This document shows positions 44,524 to 53,549 of a DNA stretch of 64,000 bases, one piece after another. Each line of letters starts with the position of its first letter. Positions within the stretch are counted from its first letter, which is position 1. The notes below the pieces were generated by a model. It was not told where the DNA came from, ran no database searches, and worked only from the letters and a program-made list of their open reading frames with translations. A program made the position numbers and the translations under genes. The stretch spans positions 1-64,000 of the forward strand of contig CAZWTF010000004.1 of NCBI GenBank assembly GCA_964636815.1, in the 5' to 3' direction. The DNA comes from SOIL31 sp964636815. GTDB lineage: Bacteria > Babelota > Babeliae > Babelales > Vermiphilaceae.

Positions 44524-47517
44524 TTAATAAAAAATAATCAGTGTTGTAATCAGCCATGTGATCCATTGAAAGGGCCAAAACAAAATCCTCATAAGATATA
44601 ATGATCTGTGTTGGTATTTTCCCCAGTGCTTATAGTAGTACATGAGAATGGTATGAATAATGAGCAGTATAATAGTGACATATGTGTAGAAGAATGCGTA
44701 TTCCATATACAAGGTGCTGCCTGATGGATATTGTTCTCGCATTGATCTTTGTAATACAATAAGTGCAAAAAATAGACCTGAATAGGCGCCAAGAATGGAG
44801 AGAGCAGAGCTTGTTCTTGTGATAACTAAAAGGGTAGTGAACAGTGTAAAGAGAATAACGAGTAGTGGTAATAAATAGATCACAAATGGATTTAAAAGAC
44901 TACGAGTTATAATTGCATTATAAATAAGATGATAATGGTCAGTAACTTTACCATATCCTTTAAGTCCAAAGTCAGCTTTTGGTTCAACTTTTTGATACTC
45001 AAAAAACGCTTGTTCAATAGTAAATCCAGAGAGTGAAAACTCTTTACTTAATCCTGGTGTTGATTCAGGGCTGAGTTTTTTATATGCAACCAAATCTGGT
45101 GTGAGCATTATATTTTTTTCAATATCTTTATGTTCAAGAATGATGCGCAGCTGTTGTTGATCGAATGGGAATTTTTCATATTTTTGTTCTTGATACATAA
45201 CGCCTTGTATATTCCATGTAGATGTTTCTTCATCACCTGATTCTGAAAGAATTGGTGTTCCATATATCATGCGTGTTGCTTGTGGAAGGTCCATGCCGCG
45301 AATAATATCTGTATGAATTGTGGTGTTGTATTTATTCCACAAATATCCTGAAAGCGTTATATTATCAGGTCCTGTATTGCTGAGTGAATACAAAAGAATT
45401 CCGCATGGAATATTAATAGGAGGGGCTTCATGTTTACGCACAGCTTCTTCATTAAGATCATTTAAGAATTTATTAAGTGCTGATTGATCAGTAATAATGG
45501 TGCGTGATTCTCGGTTAACAAGGGTTGTTTTTTGAATAATGCGCCATGAACTGATAAGTGCGAGTAAAAGTATTATATTTGCTATAGCGATATATTGCGC
45601 AAGAGAAAACAGAGCAAATCTCCATAATAGTGCGCACAAAAGCAGTAATGTTATAGTTATCCATACAACTATCCAAAAATAGTAATGACGAATTATTGTT
45701 GATGAAAGGCCAATTTCATCTTGAGAAAAAATTGTTCCAATAATCCAGTTGTTAATTTGTATGGGCTGAGTGTATATCCACATAGATTCATGTGTTGATT
45801 TTGAACTGTATGAAGCCATAACTGGTTGGTGATTAATTGCTTTTTGTGCAATGCTTGCAAGCTCTTCATCTCCTTGTGATTGTGCGTGTTGCAAGAGTGT
45901 TGTCTCTTTTTGAACAAGATTGGTGAGTGGATGGTATATAAATGTGCCATTATTAGTCATAATAATACCGTATCCTGTTTGACCAATGCCACTATATTCT
46001 GCAATGTTTATAATTTTTTTGAGAGAGAATGTAAGCGCAATAACACCGCTAGATTTGCCTTGTTGATCCACAAATGTGCAAGCATACATTGCGGTTTGAT
46101 GCTTATCATGACTGTTATTTTGATTAATAAGCCATACAGATCCTTTTTTTAAAGCCTGGGTAAACCACGCTGTTTTAAGGATATTTTCGGCAGACTCTTT
46201 TGTAGAGCTGGTAGAATAAACTGTTTGAGTGTCTTGTTTAAAAATGAGAATTTCCGTGAGTGTGTGATTTTCCGCAAGATCCCTTTTGATACGAGTATTG
46301 ATATCGTCTTGTTTGAGATATTGTGTGCGTAAATCAGCGGCAATTGATTGCCCAACAAATGCTATTTTTTTCAGAATAGTGTCAATAGCGTCACTATTTT
46401 TTGTAACGATTGCTATTGCTTGTTTTTTTGCTTTTTCAACACTATTTAATTTGCTTTTCTGACAGAGAATGATGTTTTTTATAGTTATTGCAGCAAAAAA
46501 TACGAACAGTATAAAGAGTGGATGTTTGAACAGAGTAGGAATTTTATTGAGAGGTCTACGATGATTAATTTTTGTTATAGCGTGCGCAAGTTGTGGGTAA
46601 AAAAGATAACTGTTAAGCAGTACGCTGAGGATAAAAATAGCAAGCAATAGTAAGAAAAAGGTGTAGATTTTGTTTGCCGATTGAACTATTTCATTTTGAT
46701 CAATTTTGATTGTTATTCCCCAATCAACTTTGGGGATAAATTGCCATGCGCTTACCGTTTTTTCATCACGATAATCACGCGTTGTCCCCGATCCATTTTT
46801 ACCAGTAATGGCTGCTTCAATCCCAAGAAGATCATCTGTTGATATGGCTCTTTTTTTAAATGCTAAATCAGCATCGTTACGCGTGGGTGCAAGAAATATA
46901 ATTTGAGAGCCATCTTTTTTAGCTAATACAACTTCACCTGTTTTTCCTAAGCCAATATATTGATTGGTGATCATATATATTTTTTCTTGATTTAATTGAT
47001 ACGCTAATGCACCAATGAATTTTTTTTCTTTAAGAATTGGAATTGTTATAAAAAGAGCAGGTTCTTTTACCAGTTCGCTGTACGTAAAATCAGAAAAGTC
47101 ATTGGTAAGACTCATTGCAGCGCGTGCATATGATTGAGCCAGTGATGAATCTGTTTGTTCGTGTACGTTAGATCCAACAAAGTTTTCTGTTGTTGTGGAA
47201 AAGGTAATGATGCCATTTTTATCAATAAAGAGTAGGTTTTTAAATCCCGTGTTTTTTGCTGCAAGCTTTATATTTTCAAATGCTTGTGTATTTTTTGATG
47301 TCTTGGCAAAAGATGAAGACAGTTGTATTGCATTATTGAGTTGCTCATTAAGATAGGTGTTAATCTCTTCAGTTCGTTCATGCACCATTGTTATTAATTT
47401 GTTCTGATATGCTGGAATAATGGAAAAATACATATAATTATAGAGACCAAGAGTGCCAGCAGCCATAACAAAAAATAGGGGTGTTGTATAACCAATTATT
47501 TTTTTGATTAGCATCAT
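44524..47517 (-). CDS. fused double Cache-sensor / pentameric ligand-gated ion channel
   Basis: 997 residues. Membrane helix 1 (about 9-30) precedes a first dCache-like periplasmic domain (35-282; LLFIDKNGIITFST, WGITIKID). Helices near 284-307 and 333-350 precede a second such domain (365-600; GIIMTNNGTFIYHP, WIIGTIFSQDEI), with helices near 611-632 and 637-658. Residues 690-870 match a channel ligand-binding domain: the Pro-loop FPFDQQ (783-788), NIMLTPDL (802-809), LSGFTIEQ (829-836), and the pre-M1 Arg872. M1 (876-899, Pro884), M2 (903-924), M3 (936-962) and M4 (975-997) end the protein. Wording is close to GLIC at each of these points. No kinase or methyl-accepting domain is present. Confidence 0.78.
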   Translation of the reverse strand: MMLIKKIIGYTTPLFFVMAAGTLGLYNYMYFSIIPAYQNKLITMVHERTEEINTYLNEQLNNAIQLSSSFAKTSKNTQAFENIKLAAKNTGFKNLLFIDKNGIITFSTTTENFVGSNVHEQTDSSLAQSYARAAMSLTNDFSDFTYSELVKEPALFITIPILKEKKFIGALAYQLNQEKIYMITNQYIGLGKTGEVVLAKKDGSQIIFLAPTRNDADLAFKKRAISTDDLLGIEAAITGKNGSGTTRDYRDEKTVSAWQFIPKVDWGITIKIDQNEIVQSANKIYTFFLLLLAIFILSVLLNSYLFYPQLAHAITKINHRRPLNKIPTLFKHPLFILFVFFAAITIKNIILCQKSKLNSVEKAKKQAIAIVTKNSDAIDTILKKIAFVGQSIAADLRTQYLKQDDINTRIKRDLAENHTLTEILIFKQDTQTVYSTSSTKESAENILKTAWFTQALKKGSVWLINQNNSHDKHQTAMYACTFVDQQGKSSGVIALTFSLKKIINIAEYSGIGQTGYGIIMTNNGTFIYHPLTNLVQKETTLLQHAQSQGDEELASIAQKAINHQPVMASYSSKSTHESMWIYTQPIQINNWIIGTIFSQDEIGLSSTIIRHYYFWIVVWITITLLLLCALLWRFALFSLAQYIAIANIILLLALISSWRIIQKTTLVNRESRTIITDQSALNKFLNDLNEEAVRKHEAPPINIPCGILLYSLSNTGPDNITLSGYLWNKYNTTIHTDIIRGMDLPQATRMIYGTPILSESGDEETSTWNIQGVMYQEQKYEKFPFDQQQLRIILEHKDIEKNIMLTPDLVAYKKLSPESTPGLSKEFSLSGFTIEQAFFEYQKVEPKADFGLKGYGKVTDHYHLIYNAIITRSLLNPFVIYLLPLLVILFTLFTTLLVITRTSSALSILGAYSGLFFALIVLQRSMREQYPSGSTLYMEYAFFYTYVTIILLIIHTILMYYYKHWGKYQHRSLYLMRILFWPFQWITWLITTLIIFY

Positions 47518-48749
47518 TTATTATTCTCTTTTTTACTTAAATTTGCGCGTAACTCATTCCATTCGCTGATTGTTCTTGTAGGAGGATATGGTAAAGGTTT
47601 AATAGCTTTTTCAGAACTCAATAAAATTGTAAATTGTTTATCTGAGCGTATTTTTCCAATTCTAAAAAACAGCCATGTAGAAAGTGATTTTTCTGCAATA
47701 TGAATAAGCCCTTGAGGAGCATTAAATGCTTGATTATTCAGAGCAGGAAGAACAAGATCTGTTTTTGTTGATTGTGCTTTTTCTATTGCTTGTTTCCATA
47801 AATAGATACTGTAATAGGCTGCTTCCATTGCGTCACTTGTTCCATGGTCATTACCGTAAGCGCTTTGTATTTTTTTGATAAACTTTTTATTTTCAGCATT
47901 ATCAATACTTTCAAAATAGCTCCATGTTGCATAATCACCGGTCATTGAATCGGTTTTAAACAGTTTGAGTTCTGGTTCTGATATGCTGAATGACATGGTG
48001 GGTATTTTTTCCGGTGTAATACCTTGTTCACGTAATGCATTAAAAAATGCAATGTTTGGTTCACCTTCAATGTTATTTAAAATCACACTAGGTTGCGTGT
48101 TTATGATCTTTTCTACAATGTGGCTGACATTGGTATCACCAAGAGCAAGATATGCTTCTCCTACAACAGTTCCATCATGAGCATGGATTACATCTTTAAT
48201 AATTTCATGAACTAAAAGATCAGAGCCGATAAGGAAAAATTTATTACCAAGATGTTGCATGCACCACGTAACACCAGGAATATATTGTTGGTTTGGGGAT
48301 GTGCTTGCATAAACAATATGTGGTGATTCTTCAAGTCCTTCAGATTGAACAGGATAAAAAAGAAGAGAGTTGTGTTTTTCTACCACATCTTTAACAGCTA
48401 TTCTGCTTGGAGATGTCCAGCAGCCAAAAAGAGCAACAACTTTTTCTTGTGTTATAAGGCGTTCCGCTTCTTGCGCAAATACACGCTCATCGGATTTGCA
48501 ATCAACAAGAATTGGTTCAACTTGTCTGTTTAAAATACCACCGCTTTGATTGATTTCTTTAATTGCAAGGAGTGTTGCGTTTGCAACAGGTTTTTCACTG
48601 ATTGCGAGGTTGCCGGTTAATGAGTGGAGGATGCCGACTTTGATTTTTTCTGAGGATTGAAGAGGGTTGAGTGTATACCACAGCGTGGTGATAATGCTAA
48701 AAGCGATCAAAAATAAGAGGATATACCATTTTTTTGTCATGGATTTCAT
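47514..48749 (-). CDS. UrtA-like periplasmic binding protein (type 1 fold)
   Basis: 411 residues. An N-terminal membrane helix (about 8-25) without a lipobox Cys is followed by a UrtA/FmdD-family domain: KVGILHSLTGNLAISE (36-51), LFGCWTSPSR (107-116), LLFYPVQSEGLEESP, STSPNQQYIPG and the ISEPEL segment. UrtA normally feeds urea or short amides to an ABC importer. Here no permease or ATPase gene is adjacent. The stop overlaps the start of the sensor-channel gene by four bases, so I infer it delivers a ligand to that protein. Confidence 0.85.
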   Translation of the reverse strand: MKSMTKKWYILLFLIAFSIITTLWYTLNPLQSSEKIKVGILHSLTGNLAISEKPVANATLLAIKEINQSGGILNRQVEPILVDCKSDERVFAQEAERLITQEKVVALFGCWTSPSRIAVKDVVEKHNSLLFYPVQSEGLEESPHIVYASTSPNQQYIPGVTWCMQHLGNKFFLIGSDLLVHEIIKDVIHAHDGTVVGEAYLALGDTNVSHIVEKIINTQPSVILNNIEGEPNIAFFNALREQGITPEKIPTMSFSISEPELKLFKTDSMTGDYATWSYFESIDNAENKKFIKKIQSAYGNDHGTSDAMEAAYYSIYLWKQAIEKAQSTKTDLVLPALNNQAFNAPQGLIHIAEKSLSTWLFFRIGKIRSDKQFTILLSSEKAIKPLPYPPTRTISEWNELRANLSKKENNK

Positions 48750-48857
48750 AGCCTTTTCTTAAAATATATAGAAAAAGACTAGGAATTATATGGCAAGTAA
48801 GTCAATACATTAAAAGAATAAGCTTGGTCTTATAAAAAACTTGATTTTGGGCACAAA

Positions 48858-48890
48858 AAAAAGAGCCGTGTTTTCACACAGCTCTTTTAA
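48858..48890 (-). terminator. terminator after the first RRM gene
   Basis: The stem AGAGCCGTG / CACAGCTCT (one position pairs only as G-U in the minus-strand transcript) is followed on the minus strand by a T-run. Confidence 0.75.
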
Positions 48891-48912
48891 ATTTTCAATC
48901 CACTAATAAGAA

Positions 48913-49245
48913 TTAGTAGCGAGAATTTCTTCCACCATCACGGCTGAAACCACCTTCACGACGTGGACCACGGCTGTTGTTGTTGCTGAAACCGCCAGTG
49001 TTTTCACGTGGACGAGATTCGTTAACAACTAGTTTACGGCCTTGAAATTCTTGACCATTTAATTCAGCGATAGCTTTTTGAGCTTCGTCATTATTTGGCA
49101 TTTCAACAAAACCGAAACCACGAGATGCGCCAGTGAACTTGTCAGTAACAATTTTAGTTGTTGTTACTGCGCCAAAACCTTCAAAAAGGTCTCTGATTGA
49201 AGCTTCTGTTGCTGAATAAGGAAGATTTCCGAGATAAATATTCAT
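48913..49245 (-). CDS. RNA-recognition-motif (RRM) protein with Gly/Arg tail
   Basis: 110 residues. One RRM: RNP2 IYLGNLPY at 3-10 and RNP1 RGFGFVEM at 42-49. A short disordered Gly/Arg/Ser tail follows. Such proteins in bacteria bind single-stranded RNA and are often cold-induced. It is a close paralogue of the protein at 49480-49800. Confidence 0.92.
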   Translation of the reverse strand: MNIYLGNLPYSATEASIRDLFEGFGAVTTTKIVTDKFTGASRGFGFVEMPNNDEAQKAIAELNGQEFQGRKLVVNESRPRENTGGFSNNNSRGPRREGGFSRDGGRNSRY

Positions 49246-49388
49246 AAAAAAATCACTCTAGTAAAAATAAAACAATTACCGATAACATTTATTGGCCAAT
49301 AAATATTTATTACATTTATTAGTCTAGCAGAAGAAAATACTCTAAGCAAGGTTTATTTATTGTATGGATAAGGGCCTATACTTGCGTA

Positions 49389-49475
49389 TAAGCCCTCAAT
49401 TCTTATTTTTTCTCTTATCGCTCTCTGGCTTGTCCTTCAAAGCCTTGGCGAAGGAGGAAGCTGCAAGAGGGCTTA
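49389..49475. repeat. inverted-repeat element between the two RRM genes
   Basis: TAAGCCCTC (49389-49397) and GAGGGCTTA (49467-49475) are exact inverted ends. Between them is a SSAKA-family palindrome (GTCCTTCAAAGCCTTGGCGA, 49429-49462). An additional hairpin GGGCCTATAC / GTATAAGCCC overlaps the left end. It resembles the in-frame repeats of gspJ but is non-coding here. Confidence 0.6.
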
Positions 49476-49479
49476 AGTC

Positions 49480-49800
49480 TTAGTAACGAGAATTTCTGCC
49501 GCCGCCATCACGGTTATAGCCACCATCACGACGTGGAGGACGGCTGTCACCATTGTTTTCGCGTGGACGAGATTCGTTTACTACGATTTTACGACCTTCA
49601 AAATCTGTACCATTAAGCCCATCAATAGCTTTTTGGCCTTCGTCATCATTTGGCATTTCAACAAAACCAAAACCACGGGATGAACCAGTGAATTTGTCAG
49701 TAACTATTTTAGTAGTTGTTACTGCGCCATAAGTTTCGAAAAGATTTCTTAATGAATTGTCTGTAGATGTGTAAGAGAGATTTCCAACATAAATGTTCAT
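49480..49800 (-). CDS. RRM protein with Gly/Arg tail, second paralogue
   Basis: 106 residues from ATG 49800, chosen by matching the neighbour's start (MNIYVGNLSY); a GTG at 49809 would add three residues. RNP2 is IYVGNLSY and RNP1 RGFGFVEM. The tail SRPPRRDGGYNRDGGGRNSRY is Arg/Gly-rich. The RRM cores of the two paralogues are very similar while the intergenic DNA is not. Confidence 0.92.
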   Translation of the reverse strand: MNIYVGNLSYTSTDNSLRNLFETYGAVTTTKIVTDKFTGSSRGFGFVEMPNDDEGQKAIDGLNGTDFEGRKIVVNESRPRENNGDSRPPRRDGGYNRDGGGRNSRY

Positions 49801-49988
49801 AGACATCACTTTAGTAAAAATAAACAGATAACCAACACCGTTTATAAGTTATAAACGATAAACACCAACAGCTTATCAGAATAAAAATGCAGACGCAAGA
49901 GATGAGAAAAGCAAACTCTTTATTTTTCAATTGTAATTTTAATATTATGGGTTTACATGGCTTTCATAAATATTGGAGGGGGGTAGGT

Positions 49989-51863
49989 ATGAAGCATAGA
50001 AAGAGAATAACTTCTGCTTTTGGAGCAGCTATTTTGTCGGCAGCATTATGCATCGGTGTTCGGTTGCACAGTATGAAGCCATCTGCATTTACACTAAAAA
50101 GTCGTCGTCATGGTATTCCTGTTGATCAGCCGCGTTATAAAAGTGAAGTTGTATGGGTAAAGACATCTGATGGAATGGTGCTAGAGGTTCCGCAATGGCA
50201 GATTGATCAATCTAAGGTGTTACAAGTTATGTTTGTGCATCAAAAAGGTGGTAATAGTAAGGATAACCCAGTTAATGCATCAATGATCACGAGTAAGCAG
50301 TTGGGGTTATTGCAAGAGGCTTTGCAGAAAGCCAGCAGCCTTGAAATATTTAGAAAATTTTATGCCTCATTATCCGGGGTTCAGCAAAAATCTCTTCTTG
50401 TAGATGCGTTTACCTTGGAAATGCAGGGTCTAGCATCACTGATAATAAGTTATATGTTTCCGATAGAAGTTCAGCAACAGATGGGCGCAGCTGCTTTGCA
50501 GCAGGCGGGGATCATTGATCCGGTAATACAATATTTGAAAAAAAATTCAGAACAAATTCCTGTTTATCATAAGGGGCCTATTGTATCGGTTGCATTGAGT
50601 TCTGATGGCAACCGTATGATTTCTGGAGCAGCAGGCATTGACCATAATCTTATTCTCTATGATTTAAAAGCTCATAAACCAATAAAAGATTTGGTTTTAA
50701 ATACCTTTCCGCAGCCTTGTGTAGCATTTAGCCCTGATGGGCAGTATGTTATTGCAGGCGCTCTTCGATTTGTGGATAATCTTATTCTTTGGGATGGTGT
50801 AACAGGTGAAGAAATACGTATTATTGCAACAGCTGGCAGTATGGTAGAGTGTGTAGCATATAGTCCAGATGGTAAGTATATAGTTTCAGGTTCATCCGAT
50901 AAAAACTTAATTCTATGGGATATTAGGACGGGCAAAAAGATAAAAACTTTTAAAGGTCATACTGCGGTAATAAAATGTGTGGCTTATAGTCCGGATGGCG
51001 ATTGTATAGTTTCAGGTTCCTCAGATAATAATGTAATTTTGTGGAATAGTAGTGGCAAACAGATAAAAATTCTTGAAGGTCATAAAGAGAGAGTCAATTG
51101 TATAGCCTATAGTTCAAATGGTAAGAACGTAGTTTCAGGATCAAGTGATAATAATTTGATCTTATGGAATGTTGAGACTGGCAAACAGATAAAGGTTCTT
51201 AAAGGTCACACTGGAGCAGTGGAATGTGTAGCATATAGTCCAAATGGTAAGTATATAGTTTCAGGATCACGAGATGGTAATTTAATTTTATGGAATGCTC
51301 AAGATGGTCAGCAGATAAATATTTTTGAAGGACATGCTGGAGCAATACTTTGTGTGGCATACAATCCAGATGGTCAGTATGTGGTTGCAGGAAGACAAGA
51401 TGGTACATTGTTTTTATGGAAATTGGTTGATGAGCAAGTGCTTAATCTTATAGCAACAAGTTTAAATCTTGCACAAGCGCGTTTGTTGTATCGTTTGTAT
51501 TTGGCAAAAATTAATAATGTTCCAGTGGTAATAGATAAAAGAGATCTTGATTATCAACTGTATCTTACATTGCCTATTGATGTTCAACGAGTGGTTAAAT
51601 CATTTTTACCATTTGAGTTAGTATTTGATGTTACTGAAAAAATGATACAAGAAAAAATGAATGAGTATCGATTGTCATTGTTTTATGATTATTCATATGT
51701 GTTTGGTAAGTCTGAAAAAAAGCATGATAAAAAAATAAAATCGGTAAAAGATGCCATGCAAAAATTTGATACAAATTCTATTGAATATAAAGCATGTGAA
51801 CGGTTATTGATTGAATTAGAACAGAAAGCAGCTTTTTCAGGTATAATGGAGATAAAAAAATGA
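49989..51863 (+). CDS. Skp1/BTB-like plus seven-WD40 protein with an F-box-like tail
   Basis: 624 residues from ATG 49989, where GGAGGGGGG lies about six bases upstream. A hydrophobic N-terminal helix (about 8-25) is followed by a Skp1/POZ-like region (52-155; VVWVKTSDGMVLEVP, then LLVDAFTLEMQGLASLI). Seven WD40 blades follow (about 195-500), each with the form VAYSPDGKYIVSGSSDKNLI. A segment near 530-550 (YLTLPIDVQRVVKSFLP) resembles an F-box helix. The Skp1 and F-box readings are from pattern memory. It may be an exported mimic of ubiquitin-ligase parts. Confidence 0.75.
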   Translation: MKHRKRITSAFGAAILSAALCIGVRLHSMKPSAFTLKSRRHGIPVDQPRYKSEVVWVKTSDGMVLEVPQWQIDQSKVLQVMFVHQKGGNSKDNPVNASMITSKQLGLLQEALQKASSLEIFRKFYASLSGVQQKSLLVDAFTLEMQGLASLIISYMFPIEVQQQMGAAALQQAGIIDPVIQYLKKNSEQIPVYHKGPIVSVALSSDGNRMISGAAGIDHNLILYDLKAHKPIKDLVLNTFPQPCVAFSPDGQYVIAGALRFVDNLILWDGVTGEEIRIIATAGSMVECVAYSPDGKYIVSGSSDKNLILWDIRTGKKIKTFKGHTAVIKCVAYSPDGDCIVSGSSDNNVILWNSSGKQIKILEGHKERVNCIAYSSNGKNVVSGSSDNNLILWNVETGKQIKVLKGHTGAVECVAYSPNGKYIVSGSRDGNLILWNAQDGQQINIFEGHAGAILCVAYNPDGQYVVAGRQDGTLFLWKLVDEQVLNLIATSLNLAQARLLYRLYLAKINNVPVVIDKRDLDYQLYLTLPIDVQRVVKSFLPFELVFDVTEKMIQEKMNEYRLSLFYDYSYVFGKSEKKHDKKIKSVKDAMQKFDTNSIEYKACERLLIELEQKAAFSGIMEIKK

Positions 51864-51982
51864 CAAAGCAATCAGTTGTGACCATACTTTTAGTTATTAT
51901 CGGACTATTTTTATCATGGTATATGTATCAACAATATAAACAGTATCAAAATGGGTTTAAATTTTTTATTCAGGCAAAATAA
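51860..51982 (+). CDS. 40-residue single-helix membrane protein overlapping the WD40 gene
   Basis: The start ATG overlaps the WD40 stop (ATGA). The product begins MTKQSVVTILLVIIGLFLSW and has one clear membrane helix (about 5-21) and a Tyr/Gln/Lys-rich tail ending FFIQAK. Translational coupling and the clean helix support a real gene, though it is short. Function unknown. Confidence 0.5.
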   Translation: MTKQSVVTILLVIIGLFLSWYMYQQYKQYQNGFKFFIQAK

Positions 51983-52026
51983 TGTATCGTACTGAAAAAT
52001 TTGCTACAAATAAATTGGTATAATGT

Positions 52027-52062
52027 AACAACCTCATGCGTAACAACATGAGGTTGTTGTTT
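52027..52062 (+). terminator. terminator after the WD40 unit
   Basis: The perfect 12-base stem AACAACCTCATG / CATGAGGTTGTT is followed by TGTTTATTT. It lies between convergent genes, and may also serve the porin-like gene on the other strand. Confidence 0.8.
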
Positions 52063-52064
52063 AT

Positions 52065-53498
52065 TTAAAACGTTAGTGAAATTTTCCCCCAGAATTTCCA
52101 GAGTTGGAGCAATGAAGTTTCGAATGGAATATCAACTGATCCGCCAACGCCAATAACCCCACCGATTGTTTCACCGTTTTTAACCCAACCTAAACTTGCA
52201 ACAGCCCGTTGCGTAAATCCACCGCTGCTTTGTCCTGATTGCTGATCTAAATCCAATCGACCAATGGGAACAAAATCAAGATCATCTGGTGCTTGTTGTG
52301 CAATGGTACTGCGGCTTGCTGTTTTGCCTGGAGCACTTCCTGCAATACCAAATGGTTGATCGATTGGTGTATTAAGATTTGTTCGTTCAGTTGGATGTCC
52401 CCAAATGCCGTAACCAATTTCACCTTCTACAGATTTTACTTTCAGCCTCCAGCCGAGTGCAAAATCAACAACGTTAAATGGTTTTGCATAAATTCTTTGT
52501 GTAAAAAAGTTAACGCCAGGTAAGTTGGTGGTTGTTGCAGGATCGAACGGTTTACCTTCAATGATTGGTTTGTTAACAAGTACAAATCTACTCCATGGTT
52601 TATTGAGTAAATCATAGGTACGATCTTGTTTATTTCTGATGAGAATAACAGATTCAAGATCAAGAAACACGCACCAAGCCCAATCGCTTGTATTACGATT
52701 AAGTGGTGCTTGCATATTAATTCCAGCACCAATTCCCAAGTGATGATTGTTACCATTCACCGCTTCAAACATTATTTCACCACTTTGTTTATTGCCTGTT
52801 GGTATGCCAAGTATTGAGTAATAATTAAGTTGGAAACAGTCTTCAGAAATGTATGATGTTCCAATTTTTATTCGTAGTTCTGCAACACCAGTGCGTTTTT
52901 TTTGGCAGTTGGTGATACGGCTATAACACCATGAAGGTTGATTGAACGCTTGGAGTATATCTTGTGGAAACTGTTCTTGAGGGTTCATGACATCTGTTTG
53001 TGTGAGTTGAATATCATTTTCTGTTTCTGACACAGGCATTTGAATTGTGATGTACATATCGCGTAATACCATAACATCAAACCAATTTTTTAAATCTTGA
53101 TGATATTCAAGAAACACCCCAGCTTGTTTTTGTTTTGGGTTAAGAGACAAGATGCCGCTGAACGTAGATGGTAAGTTAACCCATTCTGCACGAATGTCTC
53201 TGTCTAAGATAAGAGGAGTATCATCACCAGCAACTAATAGGTGGTTCTTGCCTTTCATCAAAAAGTATTCTGCTGTTTTGCAAAGTGTCATAGATTTTTG
53301 CAAAAAAGGAATAGCTTGCACACCACCTCTAACGGGGCCTTTTTTATTGTATGCAATGTTGTGCCAAAGCGCTTGTTCCATGACAACATCATAATATCCC
53401 GGTTTGGTATACATAAAAGAGTGAGCATAGATTTTGCGATCATAGCAGTTGTTTGGAATAATAAAAAAAAGAGATAACAGCGCGAGACATTTTTTCAT
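52065..53498 (-). CDS. outer-membrane beta-barrel (porin-like) protein
   Basis: 477 residues with a signal peptide (about 1-18). The mature sequence has alternating aromatic strands throughout (AGVFLEYHQDLKNWFDVMVL, WAWCVFLDLESVILI, VVDFALGWRLKVKSVEGEIG) and ends in Phe (WGKISLTF), the usual C-terminal signal for outer-membrane barrels. No close family recognised. BamA at 58783 would insert it. Confidence 0.75.
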   Translation of the reverse strand: MKKCLALLSLFFIIPNNCYDRKIYAHSFMYTKPGYYDVVMEQALWHNIAYNKKGPVRGGVQAIPFLQKSMTLCKTAEYFLMKGKNHLLVAGDDTPLILDRDIRAEWVNLPSTFSGILSLNPKQKQAGVFLEYHQDLKNWFDVMVLRDMYITIQMPVSETENDIQLTQTDVMNPQEQFPQDILQAFNQPSWCYSRITNCQKKRTGVAELRIKIGTSYISEDCFQLNYYSILGIPTGNKQSGEIMFEAVNGNNHHLGIGAGINMQAPLNRNTSDWAWCVFLDLESVILIRNKQDRTYDLLNKPWSRFVLVNKPIIEGKPFDPATTTNLPGVNFFTQRIYAKPFNVVDFALGWRLKVKSVEGEIGYGIWGHPTERTNLNTPIDQPFGIAGSAPGKTASRSTIAQQAPDDLDFVPIGRLDLDQQSGQSSGGFTQRAVASLGWVKNGETIGGVIGVGGSVDIPFETSLLQLWKFWGKISLTF

Positions 53499-53549
53499 TC
53501 AACATATCCTTATTTTTTGTTTCTAGCTTAGGACAGGATGAGGATAAAT

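Noticed and set aside
47514..48749. Complete urea ABC transporter
   Set aside because: Only the binding-protein-like gene is present. No permease or ATPase genes follow; the next gene is the sensor-channel fusion.
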